64,000 nt of DNA. Source: an uncultured Bacteroidota bacterium. GTDB lineage: Bacteria > Bacteroidota > Bacteroidia > Bacteroidales > VadinHA17. The notes under the pieces are model-generated. The model saw nothing but the letters and a program-made list of their open reading frames with translations, made no database searches and was not told the origin of the DNA. This document shows positions 28,046-36,712 of the stretch, piece by piece. How positions within the stretch are numbered: position 1 is the first letter of the stretch; each line of letters starts with the position of its first letter. The stretch covers positions 1 through 64,000 of the forward strand of contig CAIMVD010000372.1 of the NCBI GenBank assembly GCA_903844815.1, read 5' to 3'. A program made the translations under genes and the position numbers.

Positions 28046-29257
28046 ATGAAGAAAAAGATTCTTCCTTTTTTTCTCCTTATATTTTTTAATTCATTACTTG
28101 CCGGTAATGCAGATGGAGTAAAAGTCGTTTTCCGTTACGATGATTTCCTTCTCAAACCATCCCCTTTGAATGATTCCCTTCTGAATACATTCGCCAGAAA
28201 TAATATCCCGTTATGTATCGGAATTGTTCCGTTTGATACATCTGGAAACTTTCTTAACGGATTGGATTCAGCTCAAATCTCAGCCCTCCGATCCAGAATA
28301 TCAAGGGGTGAGGTGGAGGTCGCTCTTCACGGGTTTAACCACAGAAATCATCTTAAACCCGGTCGGTTCACAAAATCTACTTACAGTGAGTGGGCAGAAA
28401 TGCAATACGACGACCAGGTGAAAAAGTTGTCGTACGGTAAAAATATCCTCGACAGTGTACTTGGGACAAATATTAAGGTTTTCGTTCCCCCGTTTAATAC
28501 CTACGACGACAATACTCTGAAAGCCCTGGAAACACTTGGTTTTGAGATTGTATCGGGAAGTCGTCAAGGCTCATCAAACGGGCAAACCATTCAATTCATA
28601 CCCTCAACCTATGAGGATTTTTCTTCCCTTTCAGAGATAATTGAGAAAAACAGGGATAATGATGTTTCGGTTATTGTATATTTTCACCCATATACCTTTA
28701 AGGGGGGAAGCGACAAATACTCAACAAGAGAAGAAGGAAATATGTCACTTGAAGATCTGGATTCGCTTCTGGCGAAGCTAAATTCAGCGAATACATCATT
28801 CTTTTCTTTTTCAGGCCTTGATGAAACGGGAGACTTTAACAGTGGCTCCTTTAGGAACAATACTATGAAATACAACCTGTTAAAGAAGACACTTTTATAT
28901 ACAAAACTATATAATTATGGCACTTTGCGTTCTTCGGGCTCTACCGGAACCGACAATGCGCTGACAGCAGCGAACATTCTGCTTCATATTCTGATTTTTT
29001 TAATAACCTTTTCACTTACAGGCCTTTTCCTAAAGATTTTTCATCCGGAAATTACAACTGTTCTCGTACTTCTGATTTTATGGCTGGTTCCTGTTTCAGC
29101 ATACCTGGTTTATATAAGAAACGATTTCAGCTTCGGAATGGTTGTAATTATGTTGTTGGTGATTTTCAGTTCTTTGATATCCGCGATACTGTGGAAGTAC
29201 ACTGGTTTATTTCCTATTAGACGGAATAAACAGCATGTTTCAGTTGTTGTATCTTAG
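28046..29257 (+). CDS. Membrane-anchored NodB/DUF2334-type polysaccharide deacetylase
   Basis: 403 residues with a signal peptide (KKKILPFFLLIFFNSLLAGN). The deacetylase fold shows FRYDDF (metal aspartates), EVALHGFNHRNH (metal histidines), FVPPFNTYDDNTL and SVIVYFHPYTF. The C-terminal 110 residues contain three hydrophobic helices, so the catalytic domain would sit in the periplasm on a membrane anchor. It would remove acetyl groups from the exopolysaccharide during export. The gene has its own promoter. DUF2334 and classical NodB domains are related; the exact subfamily is uncertain. Confidence 0.75.
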   Translation: MKKKILPFFLLIFFNSLLAGNADGVKVVFRYDDFLLKPSPLNDSLLNTFARNNIPLCIGIVPFDTSGNFLNGLDSAQISALRSRISRGEVEVALHGFNHRNHLKPGRFTKSTYSEWAEMQYDDQVKKLSYGKNILDSVLGTNIKVFVPPFNTYDDNTLKALETLGFEIVSGSRQGSSNGQTIQFIPSTYEDFSSLSEIIEKNRDNDVSVIVYFHPYTFKGGSDKYSTREEGNMSLEDLDSLLAKLNSANTSFFSFSGLDETGDFNSGSFRNNTMKYNLLKKTLLYTKLYNYGTLRSSGSTGTDNALTAANILLHILIFLITFSLTGLFLKIFHPEITTVLVLLILWLVPVSAYLVYIRNDFSFGMVVIMLLVIFSSLISAILWKYTGLFPIRRNKQHVSVVVS

Positions 29258-29327
29258 AGGATATATTTATTTATTTTTGAATGTTTTTTACTACAGACCA
29301 ATTATCACATAACCTATTATATCGCTT

Positions 29328-32300
29328 GTGAAGAAGATATTAGTTTTCTGTTTTTCATTATTGGCGTTTCAGGCTTATGCCCAGAACTATAATGACCGCA
29401 GCACTACCGGACCAGTGCCACCGAAAGGAATAGATGTTGTGGGTTATGTTTCGACATCTAAAGCCGCTAATGTTACCCAGCTTATATCGGGGGTTCCGGC
29501 TTATTTGTGGACGGAAGGTTGCGGACCTACTGTTGTAGGTATGCTCGCAGGATATTATGATTCGCATGGTTTTCCAAATCTTTTTCCGGGTGATGCATCA
29601 ACCAGGACGACAGCTGTTAGTAGTGCCATAGCCTCGACGCAACACATCGATGACTACGCCAAGCCTAATGAGAATACGCTTCCGGTGCAGGCCGACAAAT
29701 CAGAACTTCCGGCAGGTGATGAGCATACCAACAATTGTATTGCCGATTATATGCTGACATCACGAAGCATAATCGGGAACATCTGGGGATGGAGCAAGGG
29801 TGTCGATATAAAACCATCGTGGGAAAACTATATTGCAAACTTTACCCCTGAATATACCGGCAGTGCTACCCAGTATTATTACAACAGTTCAACATGGGAT
29901 ACGCTGATCAGCAATATCGATCGCAATAAACCGATGCTGCTTCTGGTTGATACAAATACTGACGGACTAACGGATCATTTCGTTATTGCAAACGGATATA
30001 AAATAGAGAATGATATAAAATACTATGGCTGTTTCAATACCTGGGACGTGGTTCAGCACTGGTATCAGTTCCAGCAGATGGCTGCCGGAGTTTCATGGGG
30101 TGTTGCCCGATGCTATACTTTTTCAATCCATAATAAACTGCCTGTTCCGGCAGGAACAATTACCGGGCCTTCCAATGTTTGCAGAGGTTCTAATCCGGTT
30201 GATTACACGGTTCCTGTGATTGCAGATGCGACTTCATACGTCTGGACTTTGCCTTCGGGAGCGACCGGGACCAGTTCGACAAACAGCATATCCGTTACCT
30301 TCGGAACCGGCTCAGTTTCGGGAAATATTACTGTGTTTGGGCGTAATTCAAATGGAGACGGAACTGCTTCCTCATTGTCAGTAACAGTTAATACACCACC
30401 CTCTGCACCAACTGTTGGGACTGTTACCCAGCCAACCTGTGCTGTTCCCTCAGGAAGTGTTGTGCTTTCAGGCCTGCCATCGTCTGGAACCTGGACTCTG
30501 ACAAGAAGCCCTGGAGGAGCCACTTATCAGGGAACCGGAACCAGTACGACAATATCAGGCCTTTCTACGGGAACTTATGTATTTACCGTGACAAATGCCT
30601 CTTCGTGTGTATCTTCATCTTCATCAGATGTTTTAATAAATGCAAATCCGGCTAACCCGGCTACTCCTGTTACTACCCTAACCCAGCCTACTTGTTCCGT
30701 TTCAACCGGATCTATTCGCATTACCTCGCCAACAGGCAGTGGAATGACATATAGTATTAACGGGTCAACCTATACTAATACAACGGGAATATTTTCTTCA
30801 GTCGCATCAGGAAATTATACAGTTACAGCTAAGAATTCTTCAGGATGCATATCTTTGGGTGCGTCTGTAGCTATTAATGCCCAGCCCGCAACACCATCAA
30901 ATCCCGCTGTGACCCTTGTGCAACCTTCATGTTTTGTATCAACAGGTACTATAACGATTACTTCACCGATTGGTCTGGGCATGACTTATAGTATTGATGG
31001 TTCAACATATTCTAACACGACCGGAATATTCGGTTCAGTCAGCTCCGGTACTTACGTAGTAACTGCCAAAAGCTCTTTAGGGTGCATATCCTCAGGTACC
31101 AGCACGACAATTAACTCGCAACCATCAACACCCTCAACACCAGCAATAACGCTTACGCAGCCTACATGCTCTGTATCTACAGGAACCATAACAATTACTT
31201 CCCCCAAGGCCGTAGGGATGACTTACAGTATTGACGGTACAACATACACAAACACCACAGGGATTTTTACCCCGTTGGCAGCAGGAACCTATTCAGTTAC
31301 CGCTAAGAATTCATCGGGGTGCATCTCATCTGCGTCATCTGTTTCTATAAATGTTCAGCCGGCAACTCCTGCTGCACCCGAAGCAACACTTACCCAGCCA
31401 ACCTGTTCCTTATCAACCGGGACAATTACGATTACATCACCAAAAGAGGGAGGTATGACTTATAGCATGAACGGCTCAACATATACAAATACTACCGGTA
31501 TTTTCAGTGGAATTGTTGCTGGCCCCTATACCCTGACAGCTAAAAACTCTGTCGGGTGTATTTCATCAGGTTCCGGTGTCACAATAACTGCCCAACCCAC
31601 CACTCCATCATCACCGGTAACGATACTTACCCAGCCAACATGTTCATCGTCAACGGGTACTATTGTCATTACTTCTCCTTCCGGAACAGGAATGACCTAC
31701 AGTATAGATGGGTCAACTTATACAAATACAACAGGAACATTTACTTCAGTTGATCCTGAAACATATTCAGTAACTGCCAAAAGTTCAGCTGGCTGTATTT
31801 CAACTGGAACAAGTGCAACCATTAATGCACAGCCAGCTACTCCTGTTGCTCCTGTTGCCTTACTTACTCAACCATCCTGTTCGGTATCGACAGGAACCAT
31901 CTCAATAACTTCTCCAACGGGAGCAGGGATGACCTATAGCCTTAATGGTTCTACTTACATAAATACAACCGGGACATTTTCATTTGTTGTCACAGGTACC
32001 TATACCCTTACAGCAAAGAGCTCTTCAGGATGCATCTCTGCAGGAACCTCTGTCACAATTAACCAGCAGCCTGCAACACCATCTACTCCTGACGGCTCAA
32101 TTGTTCAGCCCGACTGTTCGGTTTCAACCGGGGTTATAGAAATAACCACGCCAAAAGGGATAGGATATAATTACAGCATTGACGGGAACGACTATACAAA
32201 TACCTCCGGTCTCTTTACATTAGTTCCTCCTGGTACATATACAGTGACTGCCCGGAATCTGGCAGGATGTATTTCCGAAGGAACTGATGTTACTATCATT

Positions 32301-32777
32301 GCCCATGCCGTTACACCTCAGGCACCTGTCATATCGCTGACCGACAATATTCTTCATTCCTCGTCAGTAGCAGGTAACAGCTGGTATAATCAGGATGGAA
32401 TCATTAGTAGTGCAACTGCTCAGGACTATACTGTGATGTTAAGCGGCATTTACTATGCAATTGTTACTAAGAACGGATGCAGTTCGGTTCCTTCCAATTC
32501 AATAAACGTTATTATTACCGGGGACGAGAACCCTGTTTTGAATGAAATAAGATTAAAAGCTTATCCTAATCCATTTGAAGATGAGCTTATTCTTGAACGG
32601 GCAGGAACAATGGAGATAGCAGGCTATGAGATATTAAATTCACTTGGGCAGGCGATCATTAAAGGGAAAACAGGAGAAAAATCTGTCATTGAAACTTCAG
32701 TTTTGCCCAGAGGGGTATATATTCTAAGGGTAAAAAATGGCAGATCTTATGATCATATTAAAATCATCAGAAAATAG
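29328..32777 (+). CDS. T9SS-secreted papain-like cysteine peptidase with SprB-like repeats
   Basis: 1149 residues from a GTG start that gives a clean signal peptide (MKKILVFCFSLLAFQAYAQ). The catalytic domain covers about residues 35-265: Cys65 in EGCGPTVVGMLAGYYD, His217 in TDHFVIANGY and Asn237 in GCFNTWD fit a papain/C39-type triad. Next come a PKD-like domain (275-360), one divergent and seven regular about 79-residue repeats (QPTCSVSTGTITITSP ... GMTYSIDGSTYTN ... GCIS), and a type A T9SS sorting domain (LKAYPNPFEDEL ... GVYILRVKNG). It should be displayed or released at the cell surface. The substrate is unknown. Confidence 0.8.
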   Translation: MKKILVFCFSLLAFQAYAQNYNDRSTTGPVPPKGIDVVGYVSTSKAANVTQLISGVPAYLWTEGCGPTVVGMLAGYYDSHGFPNLFPGDASTRTTAVSSAIASTQHIDDYAKPNENTLPVQADKSELPAGDEHTNNCIADYMLTSRSIIGNIWGWSKGVDIKPSWENYIANFTPEYTGSATQYYYNSSTWDTLISNIDRNKPMLLLVDTNTDGLTDHFVIANGYKIENDIKYYGCFNTWDVVQHWYQFQQMAAGVSWGVARCYTFSIHNKLPVPAGTITGPSNVCRGSNPVDYTVPVIADATSYVWTLPSGATGTSSTNSISVTFGTGSVSGNITVFGRNSNGDGTASSLSVTVNTPPSAPTVGTVTQPTCAVPSGSVVLSGLPSSGTWTLTRSPGGATYQGTGTSTTISGLSTGTYVFTVTNASSCVSSSSSDVLINANPANPATPVTTLTQPTCSVSTGSIRITSPTGSGMTYSINGSTYTNTTGIFSSVASGNYTVTAKNSSGCISLGASVAINAQPATPSNPAVTLVQPSCFVSTGTITITSPIGLGMTYSIDGSTYSNTTGIFGSVSSGTYVVTAKSSLGCISSGTSTTINSQPSTPSTPAITLTQPTCSVSTGTITITSPKAVGMTYSIDGTTYTNTTGIFTPLAAGTYSVTAKNSSGCISSASSVSINVQPATPAAPEATLTQPTCSLSTGTITITSPKEGGMTYSMNGSTYTNTTGIFSGIVAGPYTLTAKNSVGCISSGSGVTITAQPTTPSSPVTILTQPTCSSSTGTIVITSPSGTGMTYSIDGSTYTNTTGTFTSVDPETYSVTAKSSAGCISTGTSATINAQPATPVAPVALLTQPSCSVSTGTISITSPTGAGMTYSLNGSTYINTTGTFSFVVTGTYTLTAKSSSGCISAGTSVTINQQPATPSTPDGSIVQPDCSVSTGVIEITTPKGIGYNYSIDGNDYTNTSGLFTLVPPGTYTVTARNLAGCISEGTDVTIIAHAVTPQAPVISLTDNILHSSSVAGNSWYNQDGIISSATAQDYTVMLSGIYYAIVTKNGCSSVPSNSINVIITGDENPVLNEIRLKAYPNPFEDELILERAGTMEIAGYEILNSLGQAIIKGKTGEKSVIETSVLPRGVYILRVKNGRSYDHIKIIRK
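30675..32333 (+). repeat. Seven tandem ~237-bp SprB-like coding repeats
   Basis: In-frame tandem repeats of about 79 codons inside the peptidase gene, each beginning TLTQPTC and ending INAQPATP. A more divergent unit precedes them from about 30420. Repeats 1-6 are close in sequence and repeat 7 is diverged. Each unit keeps two cysteines (QPTC and GCIS), possibly a disulfide. Confidence 0.85.
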
Positions 32778-32936
32778 GTCTGGTCCCTTTTTTAGCTTAT
32801 CTTTTCACTTATAGTGTTAGTGTTTTTCCAGGGAGATCGTTTTTTGATTAAATACTGGTTTAAGATGATTAACTTTCCTCTTTTGGGCCCTAATCATTAA
32901 TTGAAATACACCAGAAACATAAAAAGCCTTATAAAA

Positions 32937-32952
32937 TGGCATCATAAAGGCA
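32937..32952 (+). promoter_or_regulatory. Possible sigma-54 -24/-12 element
   Basis: TGGCATCATAAAGGCA keeps the GG-N10-GC spacing of the sigma-54 consensus TGGCAC-N5-TTGCW, with mismatches in the -24 C and in the -12 TT. It lies 99 bp upstream of the OPX start, just before the sigma-A-type promoter. It may be chance. Confidence 0.25.
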
Positions 32953-32969
32953 ATTAACAATAGGGCAGA

Positions 32970-33001
32970 GTTGTTAGAAACATTAAGTTTTTGTAGTTTT
33001 G
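32970..33001 (+). promoter_or_regulatory. Bacteroidota promoter for the OPX/Wzc genes
   Basis: TAGTTTTG at 32994-33001 matches TANNTTTG exactly, and GTTG at 32970-32973 lies 20 bp upstream (3 of 4 against TTTG). The predicted start near 33008 gives a leader of about 43 nt. Confidence 0.55.
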
Positions 33002-33050
33002 AGGCGAATAGAATTCTTTTAGCACGAATAATATCAATATTTTAAGAACC

Positions 33051-33818
33051 ATGTTTAAAAACTTAAGATTTAAATTCAGGGCTTTTATTCTTTTTTTTAC
33101 GGTGGTTTTCGCAGTTTCCTGTGTGCCTGTGAAAAAGCTGTCATATATAAATGATGTTAAGGAGCTTCAGGCGCCATACATAAATCCTAAAGAGCACAAG
33201 CTTATATCTCCTTTTGATAAGATTTACGTAAAGGTTTACAGCATTGACGAAAAGACAAATCTTCTTTTCGGGTCAAATGAGAATATGAGCTCCACTTCAT
33301 CAGCCGGTATGATCGGTTATCTTGTTGATGAGGCAGGTGACATAAGTTTCCCTTTTGTTGGCAAGATACATTTGACAGGTCTTTCAACAAGTGAAGCCGC
33401 TGCAAAAATCAATGAGTCACTGAATGAATATGTACCCACATCGGCGGCAGTCGTAAGGTTTATCGAAAACAGCGTATCAGTCCTTGGAGAGGTTCTTCGA
33501 CAGGGAACATATACCTTCACTCAGGATAAAATAACAATCTATGATGCCCTCTCACTTGGTGGCGGGATGACACAGTACGGAAAGCGTAAAGGTATTGTTC
33601 TTATCCGGCAGGAAGGTGATAAGATAATGCATCATACTCTTGATCTTTCCGATTCCAGAATTGCCGAAAAAGAATACTATTACATTCAGGCAAATGACAT
33701 TATTATTGTTGAACCGTTGAGGTGGGCTTCGGTTCAATCCTTTAGTAATTTCTATTCTATAATACTTAGTTCAGTGTCAGTGCTTTTGACAATAGCCTTG
33801 ACTTTCAAGCTTATTTAA
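33051..33818 (+). CDS. Polysaccharide export lipoprotein (OPX/Wza-like)
   Basis: 255 residues. Lipoprotein signal with Cys24 (VFAVSC-VP). The Poly_export core is around 50-140 (SPFDKIYVKVYSIDE, GYLVDEAGDISFPFVGKIHLTGLS) and the SLBB-like domain around 140-225 (VSVLGEVLRQGTYTF, DALSLGGG). The C-terminal hydrophobic segment (FYSIILSSVSVLLTIALTF) is typical of Bacteroidota OPX proteins. It forms the outer-membrane exit for the polymer and works with the Wzc-type protein that follows. It has its own promoter. Confidence 0.92.
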   Translation: MFKNLRFKFRAFILFFTVVFAVSCVPVKKLSYINDVKELQAPYINPKEHKLISPFDKIYVKVYSIDEKTNLLFGSNENMSSTSSAGMIGYLVDEAGDISFPFVGKIHLTGLSTSEAAAKINESLNEYVPTSAAVVRFIENSVSVLGEVLRQGTYTFTQDKITIYDALSLGGGMTQYGKRKGIVLIRQEGDKIMHHTLDLSDSRIAEKEYYYIQANDIIIVEPLRWASVQSFSNFYSIILSSVSVLLTIALTFKLI

Positions 33819-33952
33819 TTATTAATATATGAAACCCATATGACTGACAACTATCAATACATGATAGCAGATTAATTTACAACCGGGCTAAACATGCTCT
33901 AAGTAGTCATAAATGTGCGGTTACATCATACAATTGAAATCAAAATTATAAT

Positions 33953-36460
33953 ATGATGAAAAAAAGAAACGAAACAGAGTCATCAAATGCTCTTTTCAAA
34001 GAATACCTTTTAAAGGTTTTTTATCTGAAGTATTTTTACCTCATCTGCATTGCTTTATTGTTAGTAGTGGCTGTCCTGGTAAACCATTATTCTCAAAAGG
34101 CCTATCAGATAACTGCGGTTGTCGGCCCAACTCAGAATAACAGCGGAAATCTTCTGGCATCCGAAAGCTTTTTCAGCGGCATGGGAGCATATAAACAGGG
34201 CAGTAACATAGAGGATGCGATAAACAGTCTTAACTCCTTTACTTTGATCTCATCCACGGTTAATTCAATGAACCTCGAGGTAGGCTATTTCAGCGAGAAG
34301 CCCAATTTCCTTAAGGAGAGGGATGAGCTTTATCTTAATGGTCCATTTGAGGTTAAGATTGATAAATCACATATTCAGGCCATCGACACCAGATTTTATA
34401 TCATTTTGCTTAATGATTCCACATTCAAGCTTAAAGCATTGAATAAAGATGCCTCTCTTTACAATTATATTGATAATAAAGTTGTAAGCGAGAAAGTCTT
34501 TGTGACTCATGATTCAAATTACAAGTTCAGCGAGACAGTTACAAATACTAATTTTAAATTTTCTGTTTCGTTCAATAAGGAGAATCTTCCTAAAGGAAAA
34601 AGGGCAAAAGATCTTTTCTTTTTTGAATTGTACAATTCCGAAGAGATGGCTAAAGGCTATCTTAAAAACATGAAGGTTGAAGCCGTATCAATTCTCGCCT
34701 CAATTATTAACCTTCAGTTTACAGGGACAAATATTGACAAATCAATTGCATTCGTAAATTCCTATCTGAATACCTTTTTGGATGGTAACCTTTCGAAAAA
34801 GAACCAGGTTGCAAAGAACACAATCAGTTTTATCGATTCCCAGATCTCTGAGTTATCAGATTCTCTTTCAAAGTCCGAATCGACGCTCAGAAATTACCGT
34901 TCCGCCAATCAGGTCATGGATCTTAGCTTTCAGGGTCAGAGAACTTACGATCAGATGGCCCAGTTTGAGACGCAGAAGTCAAATCTTGAGGTGCAGGGCA
35001 GATATTATGAATATGTGATCAACCTTCTTCGAACCAACCAGGATTTTTCAGGCGTCGTTCCGCCCAGTTCTGCCAATATTACTGATCCCATCATGAACAA
35101 ACTGGTCACAGACCTTCTGGCCCTGAATACAGAACGATCGGGTATAGCCATGAAGAATAACAATGAGAAGAACCTTTTCCTGGTGCAGGCTGAAAATAAG
35201 ATCAAGATGCAGAAGCAGGCACTTCTTGAGAACGTAACAAATAACCTGAATACTATCAATCTCTCACTTAATGAGCTTAACGCAAAGTCGGAAAAGCTTT
35301 CCAGAGAAATTTCGAACATGCCAAGGACCGAAATGAACATGGTAAACATTCAGAGAAAATTCAAACTTAATGATAATATCTTCACCTATCTTTTACAGAA
35401 GAGATCTGAAGCCTATATCACTCTGGCATCAACATATCCCGATTATGAAGTACTGGAGCCTGCCCGTGAGATCACATCTAAAATTGTCAGACCAAAACCA
35501 ATAATAAATTACCTGATTGCACTCTTCCTGGGATTGCTGATTCCTACTATATATCTGATTCTTAAAGATCTTTTAAATGACAAGATCAGCAGCATCTTCG
35601 ATGTGGAACATTTGCTCGACAGGTCGGTTTTTGGAATTATTTACTCGAATACCAAGAAATATGAAGCAGTCGTTGTAGAATCCCCCAAGTCGGCAATTGC
35701 AGAATCGTTCCGTAATCTCCGCAGTTCCCTGTTCCTGAAGCTAAAATCGGAACCGACCAGAGTATTGCTTGTCACATCTTCACAACCGGGTGACGGAAAG
35801 AGCTTTATATCATTCAATCTGGCAGCATCTATAGCTTCGGTAGGATATAAAACTGTTCTTATCGACTGCGACCTGAGGCGACCAACCTTGCATATTAAGC
35901 TAAATCAGGATAATATGCCTTCTGCAGATTTACTTCTGAGAAATTATAAGGATAAGGGGAGACGTTTCCTGGGATTCGGAAGGAAAAATGATCATGGCGA
36001 TGAAAAGAGGTTTTCAAGCCCAATGATGAACCATCGAAGGGAAGATGAAAAAGGCGTTTCAAATTTCATGGCAAAAATGGCAAAGGAGGATGAAATTGTT
36101 CAGGAAACATCTATTCCAAACCTTTACTTCATCCCTGCGGGTCCCATTATCACAAATCCTTCAGAGCTTATCGATAAAGGTGTACTTGATGATCTTGTCG
36201 AATCGCTCAGGAATAAATATGACTATGTAATTATCGACACCCCTCCTGTAGGACTGGTTGCTGATTCAATACAGCTGATGAAATATGCATCTCAGATACT
36301 GGTTGTTTCCAGGATTAACTCTACCCAGAAGGATATTCTTGTAAACGCACTTACTTCGATGCACATGAATAAGATTGAAAACTATGAGGTGATACTTAAT
36401 GATCTAGATCTTGAGAAGAGCCCATATTCAGGCTATAAGAACTACTATCTCAAGGAATAG
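33953..36460 (+). CDS. Wzc-type polysaccharide co-polymerase / tyrosine autokinase
   Basis: 835 residues. N-terminal Wzz domain between two membrane segments (about 22-45 and 515-540) with a periplasmic coiled-coil stretch (300-460). The cytoplasmic BY-kinase has Walker A GDGKS (about 613-617), Walker A' VLIDCDLRRP and Walker B VIIDTPPVG. The C-terminus, EKSPYSGYKNYYLKE, holds four tyrosines that could be the autophosphorylation cluster. It controls chain length and export together with OPX. Between Walker A' and IPNLYFIPAGP there is an unusually long charged insertion (about residues 660-715, rich in K, R, D and E) compared with the short linker usual in BY-kinases. A strong terminator follows. 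Confidence 0.9.
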   Translation: MMKKRNETESSNALFKEYLLKVFYLKYFYLICIALLLVVAVLVNHYSQKAYQITAVVGPTQNNSGNLLASESFFSGMGAYKQGSNIEDAINSLNSFTLISSTVNSMNLEVGYFSEKPNFLKERDELYLNGPFEVKIDKSHIQAIDTRFYIILLNDSTFKLKALNKDASLYNYIDNKVVSEKVFVTHDSNYKFSETVTNTNFKFSVSFNKENLPKGKRAKDLFFFELYNSEEMAKGYLKNMKVEAVSILASIINLQFTGTNIDKSIAFVNSYLNTFLDGNLSKKNQVAKNTISFIDSQISELSDSLSKSESTLRNYRSANQVMDLSFQGQRTYDQMAQFETQKSNLEVQGRYYEYVINLLRTNQDFSGVVPPSSANITDPIMNKLVTDLLALNTERSGIAMKNNNEKNLFLVQAENKIKMQKQALLENVTNNLNTINLSLNELNAKSEKLSREISNMPRTEMNMVNIQRKFKLNDNIFTYLLQKRSEAYITLASTYPDYEVLEPAREITSKIVRPKPIINYLIALFLGLLIPTIYLILKDLLNDKISSIFDVEHLLDRSVFGIIYSNTKKYEAVVVESPKSAIAESFRNLRSSLFLKLKSEPTRVLLVTSSQPGDGKSFISFNLAASIASVGYKTVLIDCDLRRPTLHIKLNQDNMPSADLLLRNYKDKGRRFLGFGRKNDHGDEKRFSSPMMNHRREDEKGVSNFMAKMAKEDEIVQETSIPNLYFIPAGPIITNPSELIDKGVLDDLVESLRNKYDYVIIDTPPVGLVADSIQLMKYASQILVVSRINSTQKDILVNALTSMHMNKIENYEVILNDLDLEKSPYSGYKNYYLKE

Positions 36461-36531
36461 CGATTTATCCGTTTACTTTAACCCGCCTCCGCTTTTTCAG
36501 TAGAAGGCTGTGGTTTCTGAAATATTAATAG

Positions 36532-36571
36532 AGTGCCTGCCCTTATTTTAATCAAAGAGCAGGCACTTTTA
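36532..36571 (+). terminator. Intrinsic terminator after wzc-like gene
   Basis: AGTGCCTGC (36532-36540) pairs perfectly with GCAGGCACT (36559-36567), followed by TTTTATA. It ends the OPX-Wzc transcript and separates it from the beta-helix genes. Confidence 0.75.
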
Positions 36572-36642
36572 TAAAGGAATAGTCCGAAGTTTTATCGGGA
36601 ATGAACTTAAAGATTCCCTTACAGGCGATTGGCAAATGCGCT

Positions 36643-36712
36643 GTATACTTTCATCCTTTATATTTCGTTATACTATGACATGATTTATTTGTATCCATTT
36701 AAATATCTAAAA
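36643..36712 (+). promoter_or_regulatory. Conserved leader shared with the downstream paralog
   Basis: This segment aligns with 39998-40069 upstream of the next paralog (shared ATACT, ATCCTT, GTTATA, TTTGTATC and ATCTAAAAAT blocks in the same order). It includes the near -7 box TATATTTC. The promoter and leader were therefore duplicated with the gene, which implies joint regulation. Confidence 0.5.

Noticed and set aside
30675..32333. Regular direct repeats that could suggest a CRISPR array
   Set aside because: The period is about 237 bp and in frame, encoding a protein domain; there are no short identical repeats with unique spacers.
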